Positions 8,624-17,432 of a stretch of 64,000 nt of DNA are shown here, piece after piece; the first letter of the stretch is position 1; each line of letters begins with the position of its first letter. This DNA comes from Novosphingobium kaempferiae. GTDB taxonomy: Bacteria > Pseudomonadota > Alphaproteobacteria > Sphingomonadales > Sphingomonadaceae. Made by a program: the position numbers and the translations under genes. The stretch is taken from contig NZ_CP089301.1 in assembly GCF_021227995.1 (NCBI RefSeq), positions 4,030,001-4,094,000 of the forward strand, read 5' to 3'. Below the pieces are notes generated by a model. The model ran no database searches. It was not told the origin of the DNA and was given only the letters and a program-made list of their open reading frames with translations.

Positions 8624-9235
8624 ATGCGCTCGCACTTCCTCTCGAGACTGATCTCAAAGCCTGTGCGCGGGGAGGCACCGGTCAGTCGTGAGCGCCCGTC
8701 GCGGACGACACCGGATAGCTGGAGCAGTCTTATGGTCGCCGCCCAGAACGGGCATGGTGGCGCGTATCGGCGGCTGCTCGCCGAGATGTCGGAGTGGCTC
8801 ACGCGATACTTCCAGCGCCGCCTGCCCGCAGCCGATGTGGATGACGCCGTGCAGGAGACGCTGCTCGCGATCCATCGGCGTCGCCACACATACGATCCCC
8901 AGTATCCGCTTGGCCCGTGGCTGGCGGCGATCGCGAAGAACAAGTGGATCGATCAGCTACGCAGCCTGGCGCGCCGACCGATGGACGAGCTTCTCGACGA
9001 TATAGCGGTCGGGGACCACGAGGCGACCGTGATCAGCAGTTCCGTGCTGGCCAGCCTGCTCGACGAACTCCGCCCCGCGCAGGCACAGGCAATACTGCTG
9101 GTCAAGGTGCAGGGCTTCAGCGTCGAGGAGGCGTCAGCCCAGACCGGCCTCTCCCCTTCGGCCGTGAAGATGAACATCCACCGTGGGCTCGCGCGCCTGA
9201 CGGCAATCATTGAGAAGACGCATGATGTCGAGTGA
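8624..9235 (+). CDS. ECF sigma factor paired with a DUF1109 anti-sigma factor (SigF-like)
   Basis: 203 residues. Region 2 is around residues 50-95 (ADVDDAVQETLLAIH, the core-binding helix) and region 4 at 145-195 (LRPAQAQAILLVKVQGFSVEEAS, then GLSPSAVKMNIHRGLARL, the -35 recognition HTH). The gene overlaps the next one by 14 bp, and that neighbour is a DUF1109 membrane protein, the arrangement of Caulobacter SigF-NrsF. By that analogy it would be released from the membrane under metal or oxidative stress (inference). ATG 8624 has AAGGGG a few bases upstream. Confidence 0.85.
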   Translation: MRSHFLSRLISKPVRGEAPVSRERPSRTTPDSWSSLMVAAQNGHGGAYRRLLAEMSEWLTRYFQRRLPAADVDDAVQETLLAIHRRRHTYDPQYPLGPWLAAIAKNKWIDQLRSLARRPMDELLDDIAVGDHEATVISSSVLASLLDELRPAQAQAILLVKVQGFSVEEASAQTGLSPSAVKMNIHRGLARLTAIIEKTHDVE

Positions 9236-9866
9236 AGCCCTGATCGCGGAATTGTCGTCGGACCTCGCTCCCGTCCAGCGCCGCAGCATGCTGCGTGAAG
9301 GCGGACTGGTCCTTGCGCTCGGCGTCGTGGAGCTTGTGCTCTTCCTCGCCATGGGCGTGATGCGGCCGGACATGCATCACGTGGGTGGGTCGCCATTCCT
9401 GATGTGGCGTGTCGGAAGTCTCGGCCTTCTCGCCATCGCTGCCTGTACCCTGGCGATCAGATCTTACTCACCAACCGCGCAACCGCGCCGGGGGCTGATG
9501 CTGGCCAGCGTCCTCGCTGCCTTGGCTATCGTCGGTGGCGCGTTCGTCGTGCCCGACGGTGTGGGCGAGCGCGCGTTGCTCGATCGCATCGATCCCGCAA
9601 GCGGCATCCTGTGCGCGACTTCAATCTTCGTGCTTTCGCTGCCTATCGTAGCGCTGCTTGGCGTCCTGATGAGGAGGGCCGCGCCGACCCAGCCCAAGCT
9701 GAGTGCTCTTGCCTCGGGGATCGCCGCCGGAGCCTGCGGAGCGTTCGTGTTCGCCTTTTGCTGCCCCTTCAACGATCCGCTCTACGTCGTGGTCTGGTAT
9801 TCCGTGGGATCCGGCGCCGTGGCCGCCGTGGCCAGATGGCGTCTGCCCCGACGTTTCCGCCTCTGA
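9222..9866 (+). CDS. nrsF: DUF1109 (NrsF-like) membrane anti-sigma factor
   Basis: 214-residue protein with about six hydrophobic segments (for example LALGVVELVLFLAMGV, LLAIAACTLAI, ASVLAALAIVGGAFVV, ILCATSIFVLSLPIVALLG) and no extended soluble domain. The late segment FCCPFNDPLYVVVWYSVG matches the conserved Cys-containing DUF1109 motif; in NrsF cysteines sense stress on the periplasmic side. It starts inside the end of the sigma gene (ATG 9222 or 9225), so the pair is translationally coupled. Expected role: hold the ECF sigma factor inactive at the inner membrane. Confidence 0.82.
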   Translation: MMSSEALIAELSSDLAPVQRRSMLREGGLVLALGVVELVLFLAMGVMRPDMHHVGGSPFLMWRVGSLGLLAIAACTLAIRSYSPTAQPRRGLMLASVLAALAIVGGAFVVPDGVGERALLDRIDPASGILCATSIFVLSLPIVALLGVLMRRAAPTQPKLSALASGIAAGACGAFVFAFCCPFNDPLYVVVWYSVGSGAVAAVARWRLPRRFRL

Positions 9867-9977
9867 GCTGACCCAACACGGCCATACCAGGCCGCGCACC
9901 GACTGAATCTCTGATCGCCGACCCACCCGGATTACGGGATGGAGCCGTGCGCCTGCGCCACAGAAAGGAACCATGCG

Positions 9978-10559
9978 ATGAAGACCATAACCGATGCGAA
10001 GGCCCCGGACCGCGACTGGCTCAAGACCTACTATTACCTGCGCTTCGCGGTCTCTGCGATCTGGGTCGGGCTCGCCTTCACGGTGGCGAAGACCGGCCCG
10101 GCGTTGGCCGCAATAATGCTCGTCGCCTATCCTGCGTGGGACGCTCTGGCCAACTACATCGACGCCAATCGGTCCGGTGGCCTCGCCAGGAACAAGAGCC
10201 AGATGCTGAACTTCGTCGTCAGCGTCTTGACCGCAATCGCCGTCGCAGCAACGCTTCCGCAAGGCATGCACGCCATCCTCCAGATCTTCGGCGTCTGGGC
10301 CGTCCTGTCGGGCCTGTTTCAGCTCCTCACCGGCGTGCGCCGATGGAAGTCCTACGGCGCGCAGTGGACGATGATCCTGAGCGGCGCTCAGTCGGGCCTC
10401 GCCGGAGCGCACATGTTCAGCAAGGCCGTCGGCGCCGCACCGGTCAGCATCGCCGACATCGCGCCCTACGCCGCCTTCGGTGCCTTCTACTTCCTCATCT
10501 CGGCTGTCTCGCTGACCATCAGCGAGGCCCGCCGCCGCTCGAAGGACGTTGCGGCCTGA
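9978..10559 (+). CDS. Small polytopic membrane protein, DUF308/HdeD-like
   Basis: 193 residues with about six transmembrane segments (FAVSAIWVGLAFTVA, LAAIMLVAYPAWDAL, LNFVVSVLTAIAVAATL, ILQIFGVWAVLSGLFQLLTG, FGAFYFLISAVSLTI). The WAVLSGLFQLLTGVRRWK segment recalls DUF308 proteins, but the match is loose. ATG 9978 has AAAGGA 8 bp upstream. It follows the sigma/anti-sigma pair in the same direction after 111 bp and is a plausible member of the regulon. Function unknown. Confidence 0.65.
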   Translation: MKTITDAKAPDRDWLKTYYYLRFAVSAIWVGLAFTVAKTGPALAAIMLVAYPAWDALANYIDANRSGGLARNKSQMLNFVVSVLTAIAVAATLPQGMHAILQIFGVWAVLSGLFQLLTGVRRWKSYGAQWTMILSGAQSGLAGAHMFSKAVGAAPVSIADIAPYAAFGAFYFLISAVSLTISEARRRSKDVAA

Positions 10560-10886
10560 CCGCACCGCACACCACAAAAGTCAGACCTGCCTTGGCGTAG
10601 ATCGGACAGCGGTTTCCGGTGACACGCGAGCGTGTCGGTCAGATCGAAGCCAAGACGTTGCCCAAGCTCAAGCATCCGAACCGGACACGCATCATGCGAG
10701 CGTTTCTCGACTAAGCAATGCGTTCAACATCTGGCCGAATTGCGAATTGTCTGCATCTGAGAGTTGGAAATCGACAGTGGGAGGGCAGGGATGGATCGTT
10801 ACGGGTGATCCAGGACGGCACTACTTGCCATGTTCCAAAGATGCATCGCAATCAGACAGCTAGATGTAATGGGATAATGTTCGCAT
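10560..10886. other. Intergenic region between convergent genes, no supported gene
   Basis: 327 bp. A short stretch around 10622-10714 reads [27 protein letters not shown] before a stop in one plus-strand frame; it looks like the tail of a lost gene but has no start or family. No clear terminator or promoter was seen. Confidence 0.35.
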
Positions 10887-12236
10887 TCAGCCCTCGCCAT
10901 TCCTTTCTGCAATTGCAGTGATCCGGACCTTATAACCTTTTCGGCTCCAAATTTGCGTGGCGAGTGTAGGTGCTCCTACCGCGATCGCAACGAGCGCGAG
11001 TGCAGGGCCAATACTGCCATAGAAAAAGTTCGTGCTGAGCCAGGCGGTGAGCGGCGGGCCGATGCCGAGCCCGGCCATGCTGATGAGCAGCATGTACGTG
11101 GCGACGACCGTCCCTCGCATTCGCGCCGGACTGACGATCTGGATCGAGGTTATGCAGGTATTTGAGCATCCGCTCAGGAACATGCTGGTGAAGAAGTAGA
11201 TGGTGAGCAAGGCGCTGGCCGAACTCTGCATTGCTGCAAGGATAGCGGTCAGCATGCCGAGCAAGACCATCGCAGCGGAAACCAATATGAAGCCGTCGTG
11301 GTGGCCCGCCCTCATAAGCCTTTCTGCAGCACGCGGCCCTGCCAGCGATCCGAAGAGCACCGAAACGACGAGAATCCAGCCCAGCGTGCTGCCTGCCTGA
11401 GCAGCCGACCATCCGAAATCGCGCCGCAGCATTTCCGGCAGCCAGGTGACGAACGCATAGCTGACGGTCCCCGTGAAGGCACATGACATCAACCCGGCAT
11501 ACATCCGCGCATGTTGCTTTGCGTGAGTGACCAGCGTCACGAGCGAGGCTTCGCTCCGTGCTTCTGCACCGTGACCGCCACGCGGGGGTTCGCTCACGGT
11601 CAGGCAAAGCACAACGGCCAGCAGCAGTCCCGGTGCGCCGACCAGTATCAGCACGATGCGCCAGTCTGCGATGGCGGCAGGGATCGCAGCCATGCTGCGC
11701 AGCATGTCGACGCTATCGATTATGATCGCCCCCAGAATGAAGGCCCCTCCCGCACCGGCCGCGCCCAATGCGGCGAAGATGCTGGCGGCAGGTGCGCGCT
11801 TCTGAGGGGGGAACAGATCGCCGATCATCGAATAGGTGGCGGGCAAGAGTGCAGCCTCGCCGATGGCGAGGCCGAGACGCAAGAGCACCAGCATTGTGTA
11901 GGACGTTGCGAACGCGGAACCGACCGTGGAGGCGCTCCATATCACCAGTCCCGCCAGGATGATGCGTCGACGGTTTCCGCTGTCGGCGAGGCGGGCGAGG
12001 GGGATGCCCAGCAGTCCATAGATGATGGCGAAGGCGGTGCCGACCAGCAGGCCGATCTGCACGTCGCTGATGCCGAGTTCGGCTTTCACCGGCGCGATCA
12101 GCAGCGCCAGGATCATCCGATCGACCAGCGAGAGGATGTAGAGGATGCTGAGCAGGGCCAGCGTCCAGTTCGGGCGCAACGCGCTGCGCCGGGATACGCT
12201 TGCCGGGCGGATCGTGCCGGTTGCCTCGACCTTCAT
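10887..12236 (-). CDS. MFS transporter
   Basis: 449-residue major facilitator protein with 12 predicted membrane helices. The first half has the usual loop 2-3 signature in the form LARLADSGNRRRI, and a DRMILALLIAPVK motif in helix 1 as in the organic-anion/aromatic-acid transporters (SpnS-like branch) common in sphingomonad catabolic clusters. ATG 12236 overlaps the stop of the upstream racemase gene by 4 bp (ATGA), which fixes the start and shows translational coupling. Probably moves the substrate, or an intermediate, of the pathway encoded upstream across the inner membrane. Confidence 0.85.
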   Translation of the reverse strand: MKVEATGTIRPASVSRRSALRPNWTLALLSILYILSLVDRMILALLIAPVKAELGISDVQIGLLVGTAFAIIYGLLGIPLARLADSGNRRRIILAGLVIWSASTVGSAFATSYTMLVLLRLGLAIGEAALLPATYSMIGDLFPPQKRAPAASIFAALGAAGAGGAFILGAIIIDSVDMLRSMAAIPAAIADWRIVLILVGAPGLLLAVVLCLTVSEPPRGGHGAEARSEASLVTLVTHAKQHARMYAGLMSCAFTGTVSYAFVTWLPEMLRRDFGWSAAQAGSTLGWILVVSVLFGSLAGPRAAERLMRAGHHDGFILVSAAMVLLGMLTAILAAMQSSASALLTIYFFTSMFLSGCSNTCITSIQIVSPARMRGTVVATYMLLISMAGLGIGPPLTAWLSTNFFYGSIGPALALVAIAVGAPTLATQIWSRKGYKVRITAIAERNGEG

Positions 12237-13342
12237 GACGGTATGTCCTGCGCAGCGATGTCCAGACCCCAGATGTCCATGCGAGCCAGGGCGTCGCCAT
12301 TGGCACGCCATGCGCCGGGGGTACGGGAAAACCGCGGAACGGGATCGCCCAGCGGTGCAGGAGACAGGTGCGAGCGTGCATTGCGCGTCGCTATCTGGGG
12401 ATGCAGCGTGGCTTCGCCGAGGGGCAGGACAGGCGCGGCGCAGGCTTCGCTTCCGGCAAGGCGTTCCAGCCATTCGTCACGGGGCCGCGTTACGAAGATC
12501 GCGGCCAGGTGCGCGGAATGCGCGGGCCATGTCTCCTCGCGGTACTGGTCTTCGAGCAGATGCGCGGGGGCATCTATGCTGCGCAGCAATTCGGCGTAGA
12601 AATGCGGCTCGATCGCGCCCACGGCGATATCGAGGCCATCGGCGCAGCGATAGCAGCGGTAGAACGGCGCCGCCCCGCCGAGCAGGCTGGCATTGCGGTC
12701 CAGCGACAGCGCTCCCTCGGCGAAAGTGGCCATCATCGAGCCCACCCCGTCGATGATGGCCGCATCGACGATCTGTCCCCTGCCGGATCCGGTTCGTTCG
12801 TGCAGGGCTGCAAGCAGGCCGAACGCGAGCAGGAACGACCCGCCGCCATAATCGCCGACGAGGTTCAGCGGCGGGCGCGGCGGAGCGGCAGGATCGCCCA
12901 TCGCGGCGAGTGCCCCGGTGATTGCGAGGTACGTGATGTCGTGCCCGGCGGTGCGGGACAGCGGGCCTGTCTGGCCCCAACCGGTCATCCGGCCGTAGAT
13001 CAGACGCGGGTTGGCCGCGAGCAGCTGCTCCGGCCCCAGCCCCAGCCGTTCCATCACGCCGGGGCGGAAACCCTCGACCACAATGTCCGCCTTGGTGCAG
13101 AGCGCAAGCGCGGTCTGCCGGTCGTCCTCGTTCGACAGGTCCAGCGGCAGGACGGCGCGGCCGAAGGCGGCGTTGGGATCGGTCAGGGGCTGAGGGCCCT
13201 TGCGCTCGATCCGGATGACGTCCGCGCCGAGCCCGGCAAGCATCCGCACGCAATGAGGCAGAGGGCCGAGCCCTGCAAACTCCACCATGCGAATACCGGC
13301 CAGCGGCCCTGCAAACCCGTTCTGATCGTCGGAACCTGCCAC
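12233..13342 (-). CDS. Alpha-methylacyl-CoA racemase-like CaiB/BaiF family protein
   Basis: 369 residues of the family III CoA-transferase fold, with racemase rather than transferase features. GHDITYLA gives His134 and GDYGGGS gives Asp164, the same 30-residue spacing as the catalytic His/Asp of mycobacterial MCR; GRMTGWGQTGPL precedes them. Such enzymes flip the configuration at C-2 of branched acyl-CoAs before beta-oxidation (bile-acid, isoprenoid or steroid side chains). Start is GTG 13342, four bases after the TonB receptor stop; the gene end overlaps the MFS start. Its presence supports a branched-chain acyl-CoA substrate for the cluster. Confidence 0.85.
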   Translation of the reverse strand: MAGSDDQNGFAGPLAGIRMVEFAGLGPLPHCVRMLAGLGADVIRIERKGPQPLTDPNAAFGRAVLPLDLSNEDDRQTALALCTKADIVVEGFRPGVMERLGLGPEQLLAANPRLIYGRMTGWGQTGPLSRTAGHDITYLAITGALAAMGDPAAPPRPPLNLVGDYGGGSFLLAFGLLAALHERTGSGRGQIVDAAIIDGVGSMMATFAEGALSLDRNASLLGGAAPFYRCYRCADGLDIAVGAIEPHFYAELLRSIDAPAHLLEDQYREETWPAHSAHLAAIFVTRPRDEWLERLAGSEACAAPVLPLGEATLHPQIATRNARSHLSPAPLGDPVPRFSRTPGAWRANGDALARMDIWGLDIAAQDIPS

Positions 13343-13346
13343 GGGC

Positions 13347-15788
13347 TTACATCTTGAAACCGATTTCCGCGGCCAGAAAGCGCGGCGGACCGTAGTTCTT
13401 GGTCACGAACAGGCCGCCCGCCACGAGGTGCCCGACGAGGTAGCGCTTGTCGCTGAGGTTTTGGCCGATCAGGCGGATATAATACTTGTCCTCCGGGTCG
13501 GAAAACGTGATCGATGCGTTGAACAGCGTGCGGGCGGGCAGGTAGGCGTCGTCCAGCGCACTGGTCAGGCTGAGATTGTAGAGGTTGCGCCCGGCGTACT
13601 GCACGTTGCCGTTGACGCTGACCTTGCCCCAGTTGCCGATCTCGGTTTCATAGGTGCCGTCCAGCGAGGCCTGCCAACGCGGCGTGCGCTCCAGCGGGGC
13701 TTCGGCTAGGTTGCGGCCGGTGGGCAGGGGGCTGACGAAGCTCTTGTACTTCGCGTCCTGGTAGCCGATCGCGCTGCGCAGCGTGATGCCCTCCACCGGG
13801 ACGGCGGTGATCTCGGCCTCCAGCCCCTTCACGACAGCCTTGGCGGCGTTGAAGTAGCGGGTCTCCTGGATCTGCGATCCGTCCACGCGGACGACGGGGA
13901 CGTTCACCTGTCGCTGCGCATCGTTGTAGGTGACGTGGAAGGCCGCCAGATTGAAGCGCAGGCGCTTATCCAGAAGCTCGGTTTTCACGCCCAGTTCGAA
14001 CGAGTCCGCCTTCTCCGGATTGGTGGGGATCAACTGGCTGGGAACGATCGCCGCGCCGGAAATGCCGGTGGAGTCCGCGTAGAGCCCGCTCTTGAAGCCG
14101 CGCGAATAGGTGAAATAGGCGAAGATATCGTCAGTCGCCTGATAGGACGCGGTGCCGCGCCAGGTGGGTTCCCGCCAGGTGGTCTTGCTGGACACCACGC
14201 CAGCCGGGTAATCGAAGACGTTGCCGTCCAGAGCGCGGTCCAGATCCTGCCATGTGAAGTTCGGATCGGCCGGGCTGACAAGTTGCTGGACGTAGACCGT
14301 CGGACGTCCCCACCAGCGCTTGGTCTCGGTGGTATAGCGCACGCCGGCGGTCAGAGTGAGCCGGTCGGTCAGCTTGTAGTTGCCCTCGACGTAGCCGGCG
14401 GTAGAGCGGGCCTTCTGCGCATTGCACAAAAGCTGCGGGTTCAGGTTGTTCGGACCGAACGGCCCCGGCCTGCTGCTGAGATCGAGAAAGCCGAGCAACT
14501 GGTGGCCGCAGCGATAGACCCGGTCGCGCTGGTGGAACACGCCCGCGACAAAATCGAACGGGCCACCGAAATCCGAGGCGAAGCGCAGTTCGGCCTGCTG
14601 GGTGCGACGCTTGAAGGCGCGATCGCCGTCGTAAAGTGATAGCGTTTCGCCATCGATGGTCGGCACGTTGGAGAAGACATAGCTCTGCGGCAGGTGGGCG
14701 AGTTCGTCGCGGCGGCCGATGTTGGCGCTGAACTGGCCGAAGTCCACCTCCTGATCGACGTGGATCTGGTACATGTCCACGTTCACGGAAGTGCCGTCGT
14801 CCTGATCCAGCAGGTAGCCGCTGCGGAAGCTGCCGCCCGCGTTCTTGAGCGGGTCGCCGGTCCCCTCGACGATGTTCAGGCGGCTCAGCAGGAAGCGCGG
14901 GTTGTTGGCAGGGGTGCCGTTGACGCCTGCCGCCGCATCGGACCGGTCGCGCAGGGCCTGATACTGGAACAGTACCTCGGTGCGGTCCCCCGGCTTCCAG
15001 AGCAGTTTCACGCGGCCGTCGAAGATGTCGTCGCCGCCCACGCGCTTGCCATCGCCGCAGCCGGCAGCCCCGGCCCACTTGGAATCGGCGACCAGCGGCG
15101 TGATCGGGCCGTAGCAGCCGCCCCGGCGCATGTAGCCGTCCGACTTCTCGTAGGAGCCGACGACGCGCAGGGCCAGCATGTCCTCCACGATCGGGATGTT
15201 GACCGCGCCCTTGATCTGGCGCGTGCCGAAGCTGCCGACGCGGACCATGCCCTGCACGCCCAGGATATCGAGTTCCGGCCGCTTGGTGCGGACCACGATG
15301 GCGCCGCCGGTGGTGTTCTTGCCGAACAGGGTGCCCTGCGGTCCGCGCAGCACTTCCATCCCCGCAAGGTCGAAGGTATCGAGCAGCTGCGTCTGGACGT
15401 GGGCGATCACGAAATCGTCCACCAGCACGGTGATCGGCGGTTCGCTGTACATCGAGATGTTGGTCTGGCTGGCGCCGCGGATCGAGAACGAGGCGGCGTT
15501 GAAGCCCGCTATCTTCGCTGCCGAGAAGTTGGGCACGAAGGCGGCAAGATCGCCGATGTTGCGAGCGGCGGTCTGCGCGATGACGTTCTCGCCGATGGCC
15601 GATACGGCGACGGGGGTGGATTGCAGGTTCGTCGCACGCCGGGTGGCGGTCACGACGATCTCGTCGACGCTGGCATGTGCCTCCGACTGCGGTGGCGTCG
15701 AATCCACCTCCTGAGCATGGGCGACCGGCACCTGGGCGATGGCGACGACGACCGCCGCCGAGCCTGCAAGCAAAGCAAAGCGCTTCAT
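13347..15788 (-). CDS. TonB-dependent outer-membrane receptor of the catabolic operon
   Basis: 813 residues. Signal peptide ends in VPVAHAQ; the TonB box is DEIVVTATRR; the plug contains SFSIRGASQTN and the strongly conserved GMEVLRGPQGTLFGKNTTGGAI; the barrel ends AAEIGFKM. This is the FecA/FyuA-like type often found with aromatic or terpenoid catabolic genes in sphingomonads. A GGGGAGAGAGG ribosome site sits just before ATG 15788. It lies in the middle of the seven-gene minus-strand run, so it probably imports the hydrophobic substrate of that pathway across the outer membrane. Confidence 0.92.
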   Translation of the reverse strand: MKRFALLAGSAAVVVAIAQVPVAHAQEVDSTPPQSEAHASVDEIVVTATRRATNLQSTPVAVSAIGENVIAQTAARNIGDLAAFVPNFSAAKIAGFNAASFSIRGASQTNISMYSEPPITVLVDDFVIAHVQTQLLDTFDLAGMEVLRGPQGTLFGKNTTGGAIVVRTKRPELDILGVQGMVRVGSFGTRQIKGAVNIPIVEDMLALRVVGSYEKSDGYMRRGGCYGPITPLVADSKWAGAAGCGDGKRVGGDDIFDGRVKLLWKPGDRTEVLFQYQALRDRSDAAAGVNGTPANNPRFLLSRLNIVEGTGDPLKNAGGSFRSGYLLDQDDGTSVNVDMYQIHVDQEVDFGQFSANIGRRDELAHLPQSYVFSNVPTIDGETLSLYDGDRAFKRRTQQAELRFASDFGGPFDFVAGVFHQRDRVYRCGHQLLGFLDLSSRPGPFGPNNLNPQLLCNAQKARSTAGYVEGNYKLTDRLTLTAGVRYTTETKRWWGRPTVYVQQLVSPADPNFTWQDLDRALDGNVFDYPAGVVSSKTTWREPTWRGTASYQATDDIFAYFTYSRGFKSGLYADSTGISGAAIVPSQLIPTNPEKADSFELGVKTELLDKRLRFNLAAFHVTYNDAQRQVNVPVVRVDGSQIQETRYFNAAKAVVKGLEAEITAVPVEGITLRSAIGYQDAKYKSFVSPLPTGRNLAEAPLERTPRWQASLDGTYETEIGNWGKVSVNGNVQYAGRNLYNLSLTSALDDAYLPARTLFNASITFSDPEDKYYIRLIGQNLSDKRYLVGHLVAGGLFVTKNYGPPRFLAAEIGFKM

Positions 15789-15837
15789 ATTCCTCTCTCC
15801 CCATTATCGCATTTGTGCGTATTTGTTGTTCGGGCGT

Positions 15838-17010
15838 CTACGGTAAGGTGCTCAGGATCGCTCCGCTGGAGGGCAGGCCGTTGCCGGCCGAAACCAGCAC
15901 GTTGTGGACGTCGGAGACCTGATTGACCGCGGTTCCGCGCAGCTGCCGCACGGCTTCGGCGATACCGTTCATGCCATGGATGTAGGCTTCGCCGAGCTGG
16001 CCGCCGTGGGTGTTGACCGGCAGGGTGCCGCCCACCGCGATGTTGCCGTCCTTGACGAAGTCCTTCGCCTCGCCCGGCTTGCAGAAGCCGTAGCCTTCCA
16101 GTTGGGGCAGCACGGCGGGGCCGAAGTGGTCATAGAGGATCGCCAGCTGCATGTCCGCCGGTGCCAGTCCCGCCATCGCATAGAGCTGGTCGCCGATCAG
16201 GCGCACCTCGTCGGTGGGTGAAATGTCCGGGCGGTAGTAGCTGGTCAGCTGCTGTGTATCGCGCGTGGCGCCCTGCGCCGCAGCCCGGATGATGACCGGA
16301 CGCTGCTTGAGGTCGCGTGCGCGTTCGGCGCTGGTGACGACGAATGCGACGGCGCCGTCGCTTTCCTGGCAGCAGTCCAGCAGGCGCAGGGGATCCGCGA
16401 TCGGACGGGAATTCTGATGATCCTCGATCGTGATCGGCTTGCCGTAGAAGTAGGCGTTGGGATTGGTGGCCGCATGATGGCGGGCGGTGACCGAGACATG
16501 CGCGAAATCGCGGCTGGTCGCACCGGTTTCGTGCATGTAGCGGCGCATGCTCATCGCCATCATCGCTGCCGCCGTCTGCAGCCCGTGGACGGTGTGGTAG
16601 GACACCAGCTGCGCTTCCGCTCCGAACCCGCCCAGGCCCACCGGCCCGCCGAGGCGCGCTTCGGAGCGCTCGTTCATCGCGCGATAGCAGACCACCGCCT
16701 TGCACACGCCGGTCGCCACCGCCATCGCCGCCTGTTGCAGCGGAGCGCAGGCCGCGCCGCCGCCATAGTGGACGCGGGTGAAGAAATTCAGGTCGCTCCC
16801 GCCAAGGTTGCGCATGACCTCGTTCTCGGGATTGTTGTCCATCGTGAAGGTGGCCATGCCGTCCACATCGGCCGCCGTCAGTCCGGCGTCGGCCAGCGCT
16901 ATGCTGATCGCCTCGACGGCGAGTTGCAGTTCGCTGCGGCCGGAGTTCTTGGAGAACTCGGTGGCGCCCATGCCGGCGATGGCGGCCTTTCCTGACAGCC
17001 CGCCCATCAT
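15838..17010 (-). CDS. Thiolase-fold lipid-transfer protein, likely Ltp2-type acyl-CoA retro-aldolase
   Basis: 390 residues of the thiolase superfamily (SCP-x/lipid-transfer branch). The position of the nucleophilic Cys in true thiolases is occupied by Gly in RVHYGGGAACAPLQQA (a Cys lies four residues later), and the second catalytic Cys region reads NTHGGQLGEAY without Cys. YDHFGP replaces the usual His motif and GYGFCKPGEA follows. Its start overlaps the DUF35 stop by 4 bp. Loss of both cysteines plus DUF35 coupling is the pattern of Ltp2-ChsH2(DUF35), which cleaves beta-hydroxyacyl-CoA side chains by retro-aldol reaction. Aldolase activity is inference; superfamily is certain. Confidence 0.83.
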   Translation of the reverse strand: MMGGLSGKAAIAGMGATEFSKNSGRSELQLAVEAISIALADAGLTAADVDGMATFTMDNNPENEVMRNLGGSDLNFFTRVHYGGGAACAPLQQAAMAVATGVCKAVVCYRAMNERSEARLGGPVGLGGFGAEAQLVSYHTVHGLQTAAAMMAMSMRRYMHETGATSRDFAHVSVTARHHAATNPNAYFYGKPITIEDHQNSRPIADPLRLLDCCQESDGAVAFVVTSAERARDLKQRPVIIRAAAQGATRDTQQLTSYYRPDISPTDEVRLIGDQLYAMAGLAPADMQLAILYDHFGPAVLPQLEGYGFCKPGEAKDFVKDGNIAVGGTLPVNTHGGQLGEAYIHGMNGIAEAVRQLRGTAVNQVSDVHNVLVSAGNGLPSSGAILSTLP

Positions 17011-17432
17011 GCGCCCTCCACGAAGCGGAAGCTGGGGAACGGGTGCTCGAACCGGCCGATTTCCACGCGCACGGGCAGGCCGATGGCCATGTCCTCCGGG
17101 GCGATGCCACTAACCGGGCCGAGCAGGCGAAAGCCGTCGGCCATGTCGACCAGCGCAACGACGTGCGGTGTCGCGAATGGTGGGATCGGGGGGTGGCGGT
17201 GTACCGTATAGCTGAACACCGTGCCATGCGGCTGGACGTCAACCGGCACCCACCCCAGCGATCCGCACTCCCCGCACATCGGCCCGGGCGGATTGCGCAG
17301 CGTGCCGCAGCCGTGGCAGCGCTGCACCAGCAGCCGGCCTTCCGCCAGCCCCTCGAAGAAGAAGGCGAAGTCGCGGCCCGCCGGATAGCTCGTCTGCTTC
17401 GCTTGGGCAGGGGTGCCCGCTTCAGCGTACAT
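17007..17432 (-). CDS. DUF35 OB-fold protein with rubredoxin-like zinc ribbon
   Basis: 141 residues. An N-terminal helix is followed by a zinc ribbon RCHGCGTLRNPPGPMCGECG (two CxxC pairs) and an OB-fold domain (GTVFSYTVHRHPPIPPF, HVVALVDM, RVEIGRF). DUF35 proteins form complexes with thiolase-fold enzymes and present the acyl-CoA. ATG 17432 lies inside the end of the upstream CoA-transferase gene; a longer open frame upstream lacks family similarity and was rejected. The 4-bp overlap with the thiolase start indicates a 1:1 complex. Confidence 0.88.
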   Translation of the reverse strand: MYAEAGTPAQAKQTSYPAGRDFAFFFEGLAEGRLLVQRCHGCGTLRNPPGPMCGECGSLGWVPVDVQPHGTVFSYTVHRHPPIPPFATPHVVALVDMADGFRLLGPVSGIAPEDMAIGLPVRVEIGRFEHPFPSFRFVEGA

